Shown: positions 9,638 to 17,391 of the stretch, piece after piece
Layout: each line of letters begins with the position of its first letter
How positions within the stretch are numbered: position 1 is the stretch's first letter
From: Dendronalium phyllosphericum CENA369
GTDB taxonomy: Bacteria; Cyanobacteriota; Cyanobacteriia; Cyanobacteriales; Nostocaceae
DNA: 41,494 nt
Reading direction: 5' to 3'
NCBI RefSeq assembly: GCF_016056275.1
Contig: NZ_JAECZA010000032.1
Location: forward strand, 1 to 41,494
The notes under the pieces: generated by a model
What the model saw: the letters and a program-made list of their open reading frames with translations, nothing else
What the model was told of the DNA's origin: nothing
Database searches by the model: none
Made by a program: the position numbers and the translations under genes

Positions 9638-9748
9638 GAGTCAGTTGTCAGTTGTCAGTGGTAATGGGTAATAGTTCGCAAGGATTTGTTCTCCTTATCC
9701 CCGCGTCCCCGCGTCTCCCTCTCATCCCTCTGATCCCCCTCCCCACTA
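9638..9748. repeat. Short tandem repeats between convergent genes
   Basis: The spacer between the convergent kinase and cysK genes holds GTCAGTTGTCAGTTGTCAG heptad-type repeats, then CCCCGCGTCCCCGCGTCTC. Pyrimidine-rich CTCATCCCTCTGATCCCC repeats follow. No clear intrinsic terminator is seen for either gene. Confidence 0.75.
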
Positions 9749-10708
9749 TCAGCGGACACCAGCAGTTTCTAAAGTCAAATCTTGAAACATAGGCGTGCTG
9801 AGGTAACGTTCCCCAAAGGAAGGCTGAATCATTACAATTAAACGTCCGGCATTTTCTGGGCGTTTACCTACTTGAATGGCGGCACACAAAGCCGCACCGG
9901 ATGAGATTCCAGACAATAATCCTTCTTCTTTTGCCAAACGCCGTCCATAGGACATCGCTTGTTCGTCGCTGACTCTAATCACTTCATCAACCAATTCTAG
10001 GCGCAGCACATCGGGGACAAACCCAGCGCCAATACCTTGAATCTTGTGCGGCCCGGCTTCACCGCCGGAGAGTACGGGACTATTGCTGGGTTCAACTGCG
10101 ATCGCCTGCAAACTACGCTTGCGACTTTTCAAGACTTCTGCAATACCAGTAATTGTACCACCAGTACCTACTCCAGCAATTACAATATCTACTTCTCCAT
10201 CCGTGTCTGCCCAAATTTCTTCAGCAGTAGTTTCCCGGTGAATTTTGGGATTAGCTGGGTTACGGAACTGTTGCAGCATATATGCATTGGGCGTATTCGC
10301 CAAAATTTCCTCGGCTTTGCGAATTGCCCCCCGCATACCTTCAGTGCCCGGTGTCAATTCTAAAGTAGCACCATAGGCTTTGAGCATAGCTCGTCTTTCT
10401 TGGCTCATTGTCTCCGGCATTGTCAAAATCAAACGGTAGCCACGCGCTGCTGCTACCATCGCTAGAGCAATACCTGTATTGCCTGAAGTTGGCTCGACTA
10501 AAATCGTTTTTCCGGGCTGAATCAAACCCTCTGCCTCTGCCGAGAGTACCATACTAATTCCAATACGGTCTTTCACTGAAGCGGCTGGGTTCATACCTTC
10601 TAACTTGACAACTATCCTCGCTCCGACTCCTTCAGCTTGGGGAATCTTATTTAGCTGAACTAAAGGAGTTCGTCCAATAAGTTCTGTTACATCTTGAGCA
10701 ATCCGCAT
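9749..10708 (-). CDS. cysK: Cysteine synthase A (O-acetylserine sulfhydrylase)
   Basis: A 319-residue PLP enzyme that makes L-cysteine from O-acetylserine and sulfide in the cytoplasm. The PLP lysine is K46 in [20 protein letters not shown] is the substrate/asparagine loop, the glycine-rich phosphate loop is [10 protein letters not shown], and [11 protein letters not shown] lies near the C-terminus. Length and motifs fit the family closely. It starts [12 protein letters not shown] as usual, so the ATG at 10708 is secure. It stands alone on the minus strand with a 1.1-kb upstream spacer. Filamentous cyanobacteria often carry several cysK/cysM paralogues, so the exact isoform is not certain. 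Confidence 0.95.
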   Translation of the reverse strand: MRIAQDVTELIGRTPLVQLNKIPQAEGVGARIVVKLEGMNPAASVKDRIGISMVLSAEAEGLIQPGKTILVEPTSGNTGIALAMVAAARGYRLILTMPETMSQERRAMLKAYGATLELTPGTEGMRGAIRKAEEILANTPNAYMLQQFRNPANPKIHRETTAEEIWADTDGEVDIVIAGVGTGGTITGIAEVLKSRKRSLQAIAVEPSNSPVLSGGEAGPHKIQGIGAGFVPDVLRLELVDEVIRVSDEQAMSYGRRLAKEEGLLSGISSGAALCAAIQVGKRPENAGRLIVMIQPSFGERYLSTPMFQDLTLETAGVR

Positions 10709-11224
10709 TCAGTAACTCCTAAAATCCTAAATCTAGAACAGCTTATTTACCTATAACAATCAACTTGTAAGTATTCAATTTCCTGTTGAGTGTAAGTAAC
10801 TGCGTAGACTGTATACTCTCACTAAAACACAAAACTACCCTACATAAAAGGCAACTGAGTCAAATATTCTCATTAATTTTCCTTCCAGGCTGTATTTGAT
10901 TTACCATAATAGAGTTTGAGAATTTAGCATTACTTAACTTGGCTTTTTTTGCTGTAACACAGTTTCTGAAGTTCTCAGCTACTTACTAAGAATGTTATAA
11001 AGAAAACTCCTGTTTTTGCAAAGTTTTTAACCTTATTTTTAAGATTATTTAGTAAGTCTAGAATACTAGAACTCTTGAAAAATTCTTAATGTTTTTTTTT
11101 GAATTCTCGATGTATACTCTTCGCCATATAGTATGCTTGCTTGAGTACAAGTTTTAACTGTAAACAATCTCAAGCAAAAACAGTCCTTGACTAGCAGCCC
11201 AAATAGCTTTGATGCTGAGTGCAG

Positions 11225-11282
11225 GAATACTAGAACCCCTCTTCATAAATACTAGTACCCTAGCTCAAAAACACTAGTTCCC
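11225..11282. repeat. Three 14-bp direct repeats at exact 22-bp spacing
   Basis: GAATACTAGAACCC (11225-11238), AAATACTAGTACCC (11247-11260) and AAACACTAGTTCCC (11269-11282) share the pattern RAAYACTAGWWCCC. They start exactly 22 bp apart, about two helical turns. A fourth, unphased copy GAATACTAGAACTC lies at 11061-11074. Such phasing is typical of iterons or cooperative operator sites. The function here is unknown. Confidence 0.6.
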
Positions 11283-11589
11283 ATACCCCAAATTATTTTT
11301 ACAATTATTGTCAGACAAGGCTTTTAGCTATTGAGTACAACTTTAATAAATTTAATAATTTCGATCCAGCTCAACTAAACTCAGACCAAGAGGGGCAGCT
11401 GATATAAAACTTATAGGATTTACGCAGAGATTCCCCTCTACCCCCCGAAATTCCTAGGCTTTTGCCCAGCGAACAAGGGGGGACTTCTTAACCCTCCTCG
11501 CTTCTTTCTATTGCTAACAGAATGAAAAAAGTTTTTAGGGTTTGAGCGCGTGAGTTCTGAGTTGATAATTATAGCATTTGTAGAAAATT

Positions 11590-11800
11590 TGGTCAGTGGC
11601 CGGTAGTCAGTGGTGAGCCAGTGTGGTCTTGAGTTTCCCCCATTGAACAACTGGCGATCTCAAGAGCTATCTTCGACGCAGGAGCGTCAGACGAAAGGTT
11701 AGTAGTCAGCGGTCATCAGAATAAAGAAAAAATAACAATTGACGACTAACAACTTACAACTGACAACTAACAACTCTTTTCTAGGCGCATACTACCTAGC
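11590..11800. repeat. GTCAGTGGT/CAACTGACAA repeats with two small hairpin elements
   Basis: Short GTCAGTGG and GACAACTAACAACT repeats are interrupted by a roughly 44-bp block (11615-11658, GAGCCAG...CTGGCGAT) that resembles the element at 23558-23602. A small hairpin follows at about 11674-11687 (GACGC-AGGA-GCGTC). The tract ends shortly before the next gene, leaving a Shine-Dalgarno-like GGGAGAG ahead of its ATG. Confidence 0.65.
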
Positions 11801-11814
11801 AAGGGAGAGCAAAA

Positions 11815-12243
11815 ATGAAAGTCAAACTTCTACATGTTCTCACAGTTTGTCTAGTTACTTTAACGGTGCTTTCTCCAGGGCTGGTAGTATTTAGTGTGGT
11901 TTGGGGACGACATATAGAGCTAGTTAAAACACAGAATTTAGGCTGTGAATCTAACAAGAGTAGTGCAAAAGCTGCTACCTTATCTCCCCAGACAATCAGT
12001 ACAAATTCATCTCAACATCAGACTAGTATCCCAGATTTTGACCGCAATTGCCTGCATCCAGTGCTGACGACTGCCGAACAATATAAACTTGCTGTCATCC
12101 TGCAATGGTTTATTTTATTAACTCCAATTTTCGTTGGGTTAGGAATCATTGTTTACGATAGGTATCTTGTTTATCGTGCTGCTGTTTTACAAGAACAAAT
12201 TGAAATGTTGGAAAGATTGTGGCAGCAAAGCATCGAACAATAA
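11815..12243 (+). CDS. Small two-helix membrane protein of unknown function
   Basis: 142 residues with two hydrophobic segments: residues about 5-31 (LLHVLTVCLVTLTVLSPGL...) and about 95-118 (LAVILQWFILLTPIFVGLGI). About 60 polar residues with two cysteines lie between them, and a charged helical C-terminus (LQEQIEMLERLW) follows. This suggests a membrane hairpin with the middle part on the periplasmic or lumenal side. I recognise no family. The ATG at 11815 has GGGAGAG about eight bases upstream. Two more small genes follow at 40 bp and 2 bp, so it may lead a three-gene operon. Confidence 0.6.
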   Translation: MKVKLLHVLTVCLVTLTVLSPGLVVFSVVWGRHIELVKTQNLGCESNKSSAKAATLSPQTISTNSSQHQTSIPDFDRNCLHPVLTTAEQYKLAVILQWFILLTPIFVGLGIIVYDRYLVYRAAVLQEQIEMLERLWQQSIEQ

Positions 12244-12283
12244 GCAACTAAAACTTCGCTCATTCAAAATCAAAAAATTAACC

Positions 12284-12565
12284 ATGACAGAAGAACGCCA
12301 AGTCTTGTATTTCGATTTAATTGACCAATTACTTAAATGTCCCAACGGTCAAGAACCAGAAGTTTTAGAAGCTCAACCAGAATTGATTGATGCTGGTTTT
12401 GTAGAAACAATGCTACAAGTAGCAACAGCATTTGCACATCAAGGTAATCAAGACGGTGCACAGTTTTTATTTTTTGTTGCTCGTGAATTAGCCAAACAGT
12501 TGGGATTATATCCTGAAGTTCCAAATTCTGAAGATGTAAATCCTGAAGTTGCAAATAAGGAGTAA
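12284..12565 (+). CDS. Small helical protein resembling the N-terminal part of cyanobacterial TPR/CHAT proteins
   Basis: 93 residues. The ATG at 12284 is chosen because the protein then begins MTEERQVLYFDLIDQLLKCP. The upstream in-frame extension overlaps the previous gene in another frame and is not protein-like. The pattern LIDQLL-CPNGQEPEVL, then D-GFVETMLQVA and an alanine-rich helix, resembles from memory the N-terminal module of many Nostocales TPR or CHAT-domain proteins. Here it stands alone without TPR or protease. It ends two bases before the next start, so the two are very likely co-translated. Function unknown. Confidence 0.6.
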   Translation: MTEERQVLYFDLIDQLLKCPNGQEPEVLEAQPELIDAGFVETMLQVATAFAHQGNQDGAQFLFFVARELAKQLGLYPEVPNSEDVNPEVANKE

Positions 12566-12567
12566 AC

Positions 12568-12879
12568 ATGCTACTGACTGCAACCGACGCTGGACAAATA
12601 GCGTTAGAATTTCTCATGGCAGACTGGAATATCTCCGACAATTATAGAGAGTGGTTCGCAATCTTTAACTCTCGTCTTATAGGCGAGAGTTGGTACATTG
12701 TAGAACTAGGTGTAGAAGGTTTTCCAGATAGGTGGTTTATTCAAGTCTACGACACAGCGATGTGCGATCCAAACTATACATTTTTCTCCCCTGTTAGAAG
12801 TTCGGAAGGATATGTAGACTTTGTAGACTTGCCAGAGATGATAGCTGAAGTCTTGGTTGCAGAGCGCAAGTCCCGATAA
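12568..12879 (+). CDS. Hypothetical protein, aromatic-rich
   Basis: 103 residues, rich in Trp, Tyr and Phe, with alternating strands (SWYIVELGVEGFPDRWFIQVYD) after an N-terminal helix (ATDAGQIALEFLMAD). It looks like a small alpha/beta domain. I do not recognise the family. It starts two bases after the stop of the previous gene with AAGGAG as ribosome-binding site. Short length and operon position make a partner or regulatory role possible, but nothing specific can be claimed. Confidence 0.55.
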   Translation: MLLTATDAGQIALEFLMADWNISDNYREWFAIFNSRLIGESWYIVELGVEGFPDRWFIQVYDTAMCDPNYTFFSPVRSSEGYVDFVDLPEMIAEVLVAERKSR

Positions 12880-13134
12880 TAATTAAAATTCAAAATTCCA
12901 AATCTCAGATTTAAATGTGCAAATTAATTGCATATTAGTTACGATTTAAAATTTTGAATTTACTCAGAAGAATATATGAGTCAGAGTAACTGGAGGTTGA
13001 AAGCTTTGGTTTTTGTCAACAAAAAGTATAACATTCCTCATTATTAAAATGAGATTTACACCAAATTAGCTTCATTTCCTAAAGGTCATACTTGAAATTC
13101 TGACTCTTTATACTCTTTAATATCTTCAGCTTAG
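12880..13134 (+). other. Spacer with inverted repeats upstream of an isolated terminator
   Basis: There is no reading frame here. AAATTCAAAATT (12886-12897) pairs with AATTTTGAATTT (12950-12961), giving a possible long AT-rich hairpin. A short CTCAT/ATGAG hairpin lies near 13036-13053. A strong terminator follows directly. It is either a long operon 3' leader or an independent small RNA of at most about 200 bases. Confidence 0.4.
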
Positions 13135-13173
13135 ATGAGGTGATGCTTAACAAAAGCGCACCTCATTTTTTTT
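13135..13173 (+). terminator. Strong rho-independent terminator
   Basis: ATGAGGTG (13135-13142) pairs perfectly with CACCTCAT (13159-13166). The stem can extend inward by GC pairs around one unpaired base on each side, and is followed by eight T residues (13166-13173). It lies 255 bp after the last plus-strand gene stop and 80 bp before the next gene. Confidence 0.85.
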
Positions 13174-13252
13174 GTAATTTTTAATATTTTATTTATTAAC
13201 AATTCCGTTATTTGTCATCTTTAAATAACAAATATATGCTATATTACATATA

Positions 13253-13618
13253 GTGATGAACGCTACAGAAATATCATTTGAAATGATTGCTGAAGATATC
13301 CTAGCTAAAGAATTCACAAGAGTCGTCAGTCACTACTACCCAAAACTTGGGGAATTACTGGACGGGTGTTATGTGAAAGTCATCACCTGTTTTTGGGGAC
13401 GGCCTGCCAGGCGCTTGCAATATATAGGCATTTATTGCTCTGAGGAAATGCTTCCCTGCGTGCAAGCCCAGAAAGAAATACTCCGAGAGCTAGCAGACAA
13501 TATGGGGCTAGTTCAAGTAGTCTGCATGAATGCCAAGCGATTGCTACGCGATCCTATGTCAAAGCTTAAACAAAATGACCCGCGTTTATGGTTGGAGTTG
13601 CAGTGGGTAGCCACTTAG
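13253..13618 (+). CDS. Hypothetical protein
   Basis: 121 residues with a helical N-terminus (FEMIAEDILAKEFTRVVSHY), a strand/turn region rich in Cys and aromatic residues (four cysteines in about 50 residues) and a charged C-terminus. No recognised family. The start could be GTG 13253 or, two codons being adjacent, ATG 13256; the ATG is equally likely. No clear Shine-Dalgarno. It sits alone after the terminator and before a repeat tract, in a TATATT-rich promoter-like region. Confidence 0.55.
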   Translation: MMNATEISFEMIAEDILAKEFTRVVSHYYPKLGELLDGCYVKVITCFWGRPARRLQYIGIYCSEEMLPCVQAQKEILRELADNMGLVQVVCMNAKRLLRDPMSKLKQNDPRLWLELQWVAT

Positions 13619-13738
13619 TAGAAGACGCGGGGACGCGGAGATGAGGGGGATGAGGGAGACAAGGAAGACAAGGGAGATAATTCTTTACTTCTGCCTTCTG
13701 CCTCCTGACAACTGACAACTGACAACTGACTCAGTTCT
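13619..13738. repeat. Purine-rich and GACAACTGACAACT tandem repeats
   Basis: GATGAGGGGGATGAGGGAGAC purine repeats, then CTTCTGCCTTCTGCCTCC, then three copies of GACAACT in tandem. These are the same repeat families as in the other spacers of the window. No terminator is seen. Confidence 0.75.
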
Positions 13739-13742
13739 TTCA

Positions 13743-14771
13743 ATGAAAACCGGACTTTTCTGCAATTACGACAATCACAACCAAGATGCCCGTCGCGCTA
13801 TTTTTGAACAAGTCGCGCTGGTACAACAAGCTGAAAGCCTGGGTTTTGAAGAAGCTTGGCTTAGTGAGCATCATTTTAGTGAATTCAATCTCAGCCCGTC
13901 GATGTTGGTGTTGATGGCGCACCTAGCGGGTCTTACCTCAACTATCCAATTAGGCACAGCGGCGGTATTACTGCCGTTCCATAACCCGATTAGAGTAGCG
14001 GAGGACATTGCTACGCTAGATAACTTGTGCAATGGAAGATTGTTATTTGGGGTTGCTAAAGGCGGGCCTTTTCCTCAACAGAATAAGCATTTTGCCACAC
14101 CAATGGGTCAATCTCGCGCTCGGATGTTGGAAGCAATGGCATTGATTCAAAAGCTTTTATATGAAACTGATGTGTCATTTAACGGGCAATATTATCAATG
14201 CGATCGCCTCACAGTTTACCCGAAACCGTTACAAAGACAGATACCAGTATATGTAGCTACTGGTGGAGATGACGGTATAGAGTTTGCTGCCCAACATTCC
14301 TTTGCTTTAATGGGAGGGCCGCCGTTTTCCTTGGAGAGATTGAAGAATACAGTGGCAAAATATCGAGCCTTAAATTCCAGTGGTTCAGAAAAATTGGTGC
14401 TTGCACGCTTTTTTTATGTTGGCAAAACAGACCATGAAGCAGTAAGTGAAGCGTTGCCTTTCATCCGTCAATTTAGCCAAAAAATGAAAGCTAACTCGGC
14501 GCAAGTCATGCAGAATAGTACGAATCCCGATCAAAAACCATTCGATCGCACCAACATTTGTTTCGATGAAGACTATTTGATTGAAAACTCAATCATTGGT
14601 GATGTAGCCACTTGTCGGGACAAAATCAAGAAATTTCAAGATGAATTAAATCTAGGTACATTGGCGCTCAAACCTTCATCTTTCAACCTGCAAAAAAACC
14701 TAGAGAGTTTGCAGCGCTATAACCAAGAGGTACGAAGTTATGTCCAAATTCTCCCTGCTTCCACCCGATGA
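13743..14771 (+). CDS. LLM-class flavin-dependent monooxygenase (luciferase-like)
   Basis: A 342-residue TIM-barrel flavoenzyme. Family signs are AESLGFEEAWLSEHHF (residues about 31-46), LGTAAVLLPFHNPIRVAEDI and DNLCNGRLLFGVAKG, all typical of bacterial luciferase-like FMNH2- or F420-dependent oxidoreductases. The cofactor is most likely reduced FMN, since cyanobacterial LLM proteins mostly use it. The substrate cannot be read from sequence. It differs from the SfnG-type LLM protein at 31961. The last 32 bases overlap the start of the next gene in another frame, indicating coupled translation. Confidence 0.85.
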   Translation: MKTGLFCNYDNHNQDARRAIFEQVALVQQAESLGFEEAWLSEHHFSEFNLSPSMLVLMAHLAGLTSTIQLGTAAVLLPFHNPIRVAEDIATLDNLCNGRLLFGVAKGGPFPQQNKHFATPMGQSRARMLEAMALIQKLLYETDVSFNGQYYQCDRLTVYPKPLQRQIPVYVATGGDDGIEFAAQHSFALMGGPPFSLERLKNTVAKYRALNSSGSEKLVLARFFYVGKTDHEAVSEALPFIRQFSQKMKANSAQVMQNSTNPDQKPFDRTNICFDEDYLIENSIIGDVATCRDKIKKFQDELNLGTLALKPSSFNLQKNLESLQRYNQEVRSYVQILPASTR

Positions 14772-15111
14772 TTTACCTCCTGTTGAGGTGACAAAACAGG
14801 ATAGTATGTTGCATCTGGAACTCGAACAATCTACTGGCAGATGCTTTTATCAGGCTTGCGATCGCATTACGCAAGTACTATTGTCTAATTGTCAGTGGTA
14901 TCTCACTACAAATGGTACTACCCTCATATTAGTAATTGACTGCCCCGATATAGTTTCTTATTGGCATATAGTCAGCAACATTCCTCAACTAGGAAATAGA
15001 CTAGAGCGGTTTACTAGTAATGCCAAAATCCGCGTTTATCCTCCATTTGGCAAAGGGGGGCCGTTTGAAATCAGTGTGAATGAAATCTCAGCATATCGAG
15101 ATTGGCTTTAA
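14740..15111 (+). CDS. Hypothetical protein co-translated with the LLM monooxygenase
   Basis: A 123-residue soluble protein with no signal peptide or membrane segment. It begins MSKFSLLPPDDLPPVEV and has a compact alpha/beta pattern, with HLELEQSTGRCFYQACDRI and LILVIDCPDIVSYWHI. No recognised family. Its ATG lies 32 bp inside the end of the monooxygenase gene, and a terminator follows 36 bp after its stop. The two therefore form a clear two-gene unit. Confidence 0.6.
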   Translation: MSKFSLLPPDDLPPVEVTKQDSMLHLELEQSTGRCFYQACDRITQVLLSNCQWYLTTNGTTLILVIDCPDIVSYWHIVSNIPQLGNRLERFTSNAKIRVYPPFGKGGPFEISVNEISAYRDWL

Positions 15112-15146
15112 TTTTAGTTGCGCTTTACCCTCTAATTAAAGTACAA

Positions 15147-15187
15147 AAGATTTTGCAGGACTTTTTGACCTATACCTGCAAAATCTT
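15147..15187 (+). terminator. Intrinsic terminator, possibly bidirectional
   Basis: AAGATTTTGCAGG (15147-15159) and its exact complement CCTGCAAAATCTT (15175-15187) form a 13-bp stem, followed closely by ATTTTTT. It sits between convergent genes. The minus-strand side has an A/T-rich flank too (TTTTGTAC reading the other way), so it may serve both. Confidence 0.85.
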
Positions 15188-15253
15188 GATATTTTTTCAG
15201 TTAAAATCATTGGCCAGAATTTTATTAAATCATTCGTAGTTGAATTCTCAATT

Positions 15254-15925
15254 TTACAAAATAGGATTTAATCCTAAATGCGCGCGAATTTCACTCAGTT
15301 GTACATCCCAAAATCGATCCCATTTTTGCGCGATTAACTTGCCTGGAGTATGAGAACCCAAACTGTAGCCACGAGATATTTCTGTCATTAAAGCTTTGAA
15401 ATTAGCAGGTTGATAGAGACTATACCTGACTAGAGCAAAACTCAAAAGCATGACGCTAATCGGAATTGGGGTTTGGGCTAAAAAGAAAGCTTGTAGACCA
15501 ATTTCACCAATCACATCAGTATTAAAACCAGCAACTACATGGTAAATGTCATGAGTGGATCTCCAAAGCATCTTCAAGTAAGAAATGTCATCAACAACAG
15601 GAACTTTTTTATAAAAATAGGGATCGAAACCTTTAGCTTTCATTTCGCTGGCATATACATTACCTAAAGTTCCCTCTGGAAGCTTGCTTAACTCATCTAA
15701 ATTAATAGGAGCTGGAAGCCAGCGTTCAGTAAACAAAGTATTAACTTCAGGAATTTTTTTCAACTCGTCAACAGCTAATTGTGCCGCTTCCGTTTGGTCA
15801 AGCGCGTCCTCGAAATCAAATACTCGGTCAGTATTACCTTCACCTAGTTTCAGGGCGCTAGATGCTAAAAAGTCAATGTATGCGAGAAGTCCTTTGTCAT
15901 TGTTGTAAGTAATTACATTGGTCAT
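15254..15925 (-). CDS. Coq4 family protein
   Basis: 223 residues. It contains the Coq4 metal motif H-D-x-x-H-(11)-E intact: H125, D126, H129 and E141, within STHDIYHVVAGFNTDVIGE. The surrounding sequence (QAFFLAQ, YSLGSHTPGKLIAQKW) also fits the family. In mitochondria Coq4 acts on C1 of the ubiquinone head-group precursor, but cyanobacteria use plastoquinone and make no ubiquinone. The role here is therefore open, and quinone or aromatic-ring chemistry is an inference. ATG start at 15925. It is monocistronic, convergent with the preceding unit and followed by the shared terminator. Confidence 0.82.
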   Translation of the reverse strand: MTNVITYNNDKGLLAYIDFLASSALKLGEGNTDRVFDFEDALDQTEAAQLAVDELKKIPEVNTLFTERWLPAPINLDELSKLPEGTLGNVYASEMKAKGFDPYFYKKVPVVDDISYLKMLWRSTHDIYHVVAGFNTDVIGEIGLQAFFLAQTPIPISVMLLSFALVRYSLYQPANFKALMTEISRGYSLGSHTPGKLIAQKWDRFWDVQLSEIRAHLGLNPIL

Positions 15926-16430
15926 AGTAATTCTCTATGTTGAGATATAGCTTTGCCAATTCCAATTGCAAATGTATCAGTTAAGACTGATGCCTTGAAA
16001 GAAAAACAAAAATATGAATCTTTAATTTTGGAGATACTAATAAAATTTTTCATGAATCCTTAGATGGATTTAATTTGGCTAAATATTGACTCGCATAAAA
16101 AACTGCCTCATCGAGTAATATGGTTACTCGACGACTATATTTTTCGGAAAAACAAGCAAAATTGAGAATTTATTAGAACCTTGCTTTATAATTGCAAAAA
16201 TTCAGATTAAGATATTTAGCTGAATACCCTATTTCTTATCTTAAGTTGGTATTTTATTCAGACAAGCTATAGTGATTTTTCAGTACTTTTGCTTAAAAAT
16301 GGGAGATACAATAACTGTAAGATTAATGTTTATATGAGTCAGTGCAAAATCCAAATTGCTTAAAAGTATACCTTTAGCGTCAAAATAATCAAGGTATCTA
16401 TCCCACTTTTGAAATCGGCTGAAAACTTCT
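15926..16430. promoter_or_regulatory. Divergent promoter region of the Coq4 gene and lepB
   Basis: A 505-bp AT-rich spacer with no gene. TCGAGTAA-TATGG-TTACTCGA (16111-16131) is a perfect 8-bp inverted repeat that could be an operator or a small hairpin. A TATATTTTTC stretch follows it on the plus strand. No canonical promoter can be assigned with confidence. Confidence 0.45.
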
Positions 16431-17003
16431 ATGACTTCTCAGGAAACTGATGTAAAACAAGCGACTGCACCATCAAAAACATGGCGTAGTTGGCGGGAAA
16501 ATCTGATTCTCGTGGCGATCGCCTTATTTTTAGCGCTGTTTATTCGGACTTTTATTGCCGAACCTCGCTATATTCCTTCTGACTCAATGCTACCAACTCT
16601 ACACACAGGCGATCGCTTGGTAGTGGAAAAAGTTTCTTACCATTTTCACCCTCCCATCACAGGAGACATTATTGTTTTTCAGCCTCCCGCAGAACTGCAA
16701 CGTCGGGGATATCCCAAAGATCAAGCTTTTATCAAACGGGTTATTGGTATACCTGGAGAAATAATTAGTGTTGTTCGAGGCAAAGTTTATATCAACGGTC
16801 AAGCTTTATCAGAAAATTACATTGCCGAACCAGCTAATCAACCATTCTCACCAGTGCAAGTCCCAGCAGACAAATTTTTTGTGATGGGCGACAACCGTAA
16901 CGATAGCAATGACTCGCGTTACTGGGGTTTTTTACCCCAACAAAATATTATCGGTCGAGCAACATTTCGCTTTTGGCCTCTCGATCGCATTGGGTTTATT
17001 TAA
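16431..17003 (+). CDS. lepB: Signal peptidase I
   Basis: 190 residues, a membrane-anchored serine protease that removes signal peptides on the outer face of the membrane. One N-terminal membrane helix (about 24-44) is followed by box B PSDSMLPTLHTGDRLVVEK with catalytic S52. Box D FIKRVIGIPGE carries the general-base K102, and box E is GDNRNDSNDSRYWG. All catalytic elements are present and the length matches cyanobacterial LepB. ATG start. Filamentous cyanobacteria usually have more than one such gene. It is followed by TGTCAGT repeats. Confidence 0.95.
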   Translation: MTSQETDVKQATAPSKTWRSWRENLILVAIALFLALFIRTFIAEPRYIPSDSMLPTLHTGDRLVVEKVSYHFHPPITGDIIVFQPPAELQRRGYPKDQAFIKRVIGIPGEIISVVRGKVYINGQALSENYIAEPANQPFSPVQVPADKFFVMGDNRNDSNDSRYWGFLPQQNIIGRATFRFWPLDRIGFI

Positions 17004-17060
17004 TTAGTCAGTGGTCAGTTGTCAGTTGTCAGTTGTTTGTTTTGACAACTGAACACTCAT
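17004..17060. repeat. GTCAGTTGTCAGTTGTCAG short repeats
   Basis: A tract of CAGTTGT heptads between lepB and the toxin gene, ending in a reversed copy (TTTGACAACTGAACACTC), so that the two orientations could pair as a small hairpin. Confidence 0.7.
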
Positions 17061-17094
17061 AAAGATTTAGTTATGTGGTACGGAGTCTACAACT

Positions 17095-17391
17095 TTGTCA
17101 TATCGTATCGCTTTTTCGAGAAATAGCCTGTCTCATTTGCAAGTTTTTACAGTCAGGGAACAAAGGATAATCATAACTACCATCACTGAGCAGTTGAGCT
17201 ATGAACCTACTGTACCGACTAGAAATCGTAAAGAGATGCGCCCAAATTTAGTTGCAGTTTGGGAATTACGAATAGACAGCTTTCGAGTGTATTACGATGT
17301 AGATGAGGAAGAATCTATTGTAGATATTCGTGCTGTTGGCATTAAAGAAGGAAATCAGATTCGTATAGGTGGAGAGATAGTCGAGCTATGA
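17095..17391 (+). CDS. RelE/ParE-family toxin
   Basis: A 98-residue small basic protein. The core RNRKEMRPNLVAVWELRI followed by SFRVYYDVDEEE is the typical RelE/ParE strand-helix pattern (arginines plus RVYY). RelE members cleave mRNA on ribosomes and ParE members poison gyrase; the subgroup cannot be decided here. The start is TTG at 17095, supported by GGAG nine bases upstream; no in-frame ATG or GTG exists nearby. It overlaps the antitoxin gene by 4 bp (ATGA), with the toxin first, the reverse of the commonest order. Confidence 0.82.
   Translation: MSYRIAFSRNSLSHLQVFTVREQRIIITTITEQLSYEPTVPTRNRKEMRPNLVAVWELRIDSFRVYYDVDEEESIVDIRAVGIKEGNQIRIGGEIVEL

Larger units (their letters stand above)
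10709..11814. other. Long AT-rich spacer, no gene seen
   Basis: This 1.1-kb region between the divergent cysK and the next plus-strand gene has no convincing reading frame and no RNA gene that I recognise (checked by eye for RNase P RNA, tmRNA, SRP RNA and tRNA features). It contains T-tracts (11092-11101), a palindrome ACAATTATTGT (11301-11311), three phased direct repeats near its centre, and repeat-rich sequence from 11580 onward. The cysK promoter must lie at its left end. Confidence 0.7.

Noticed and set aside
11438-11650. 70-residue open frame on the minus strand in the long spacer
   Set aside because: Its sequence comes from repeat DNA (GTCAGTGG and C-rich tracts) and resembles no protein.
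13038-13135. Possible additional small protein before the terminator
   Set aside because: Stops occur in all frames; only RNA structure is left as an explanation.
17073-17126. 17-residue ATG reading frame overlapping the toxin start in another frame
   Set aside because: It has a proper ATG but no good ribosome-binding site of its own and no protein-like character; a chance overlap is likelier than an upstream regulatory peptide.
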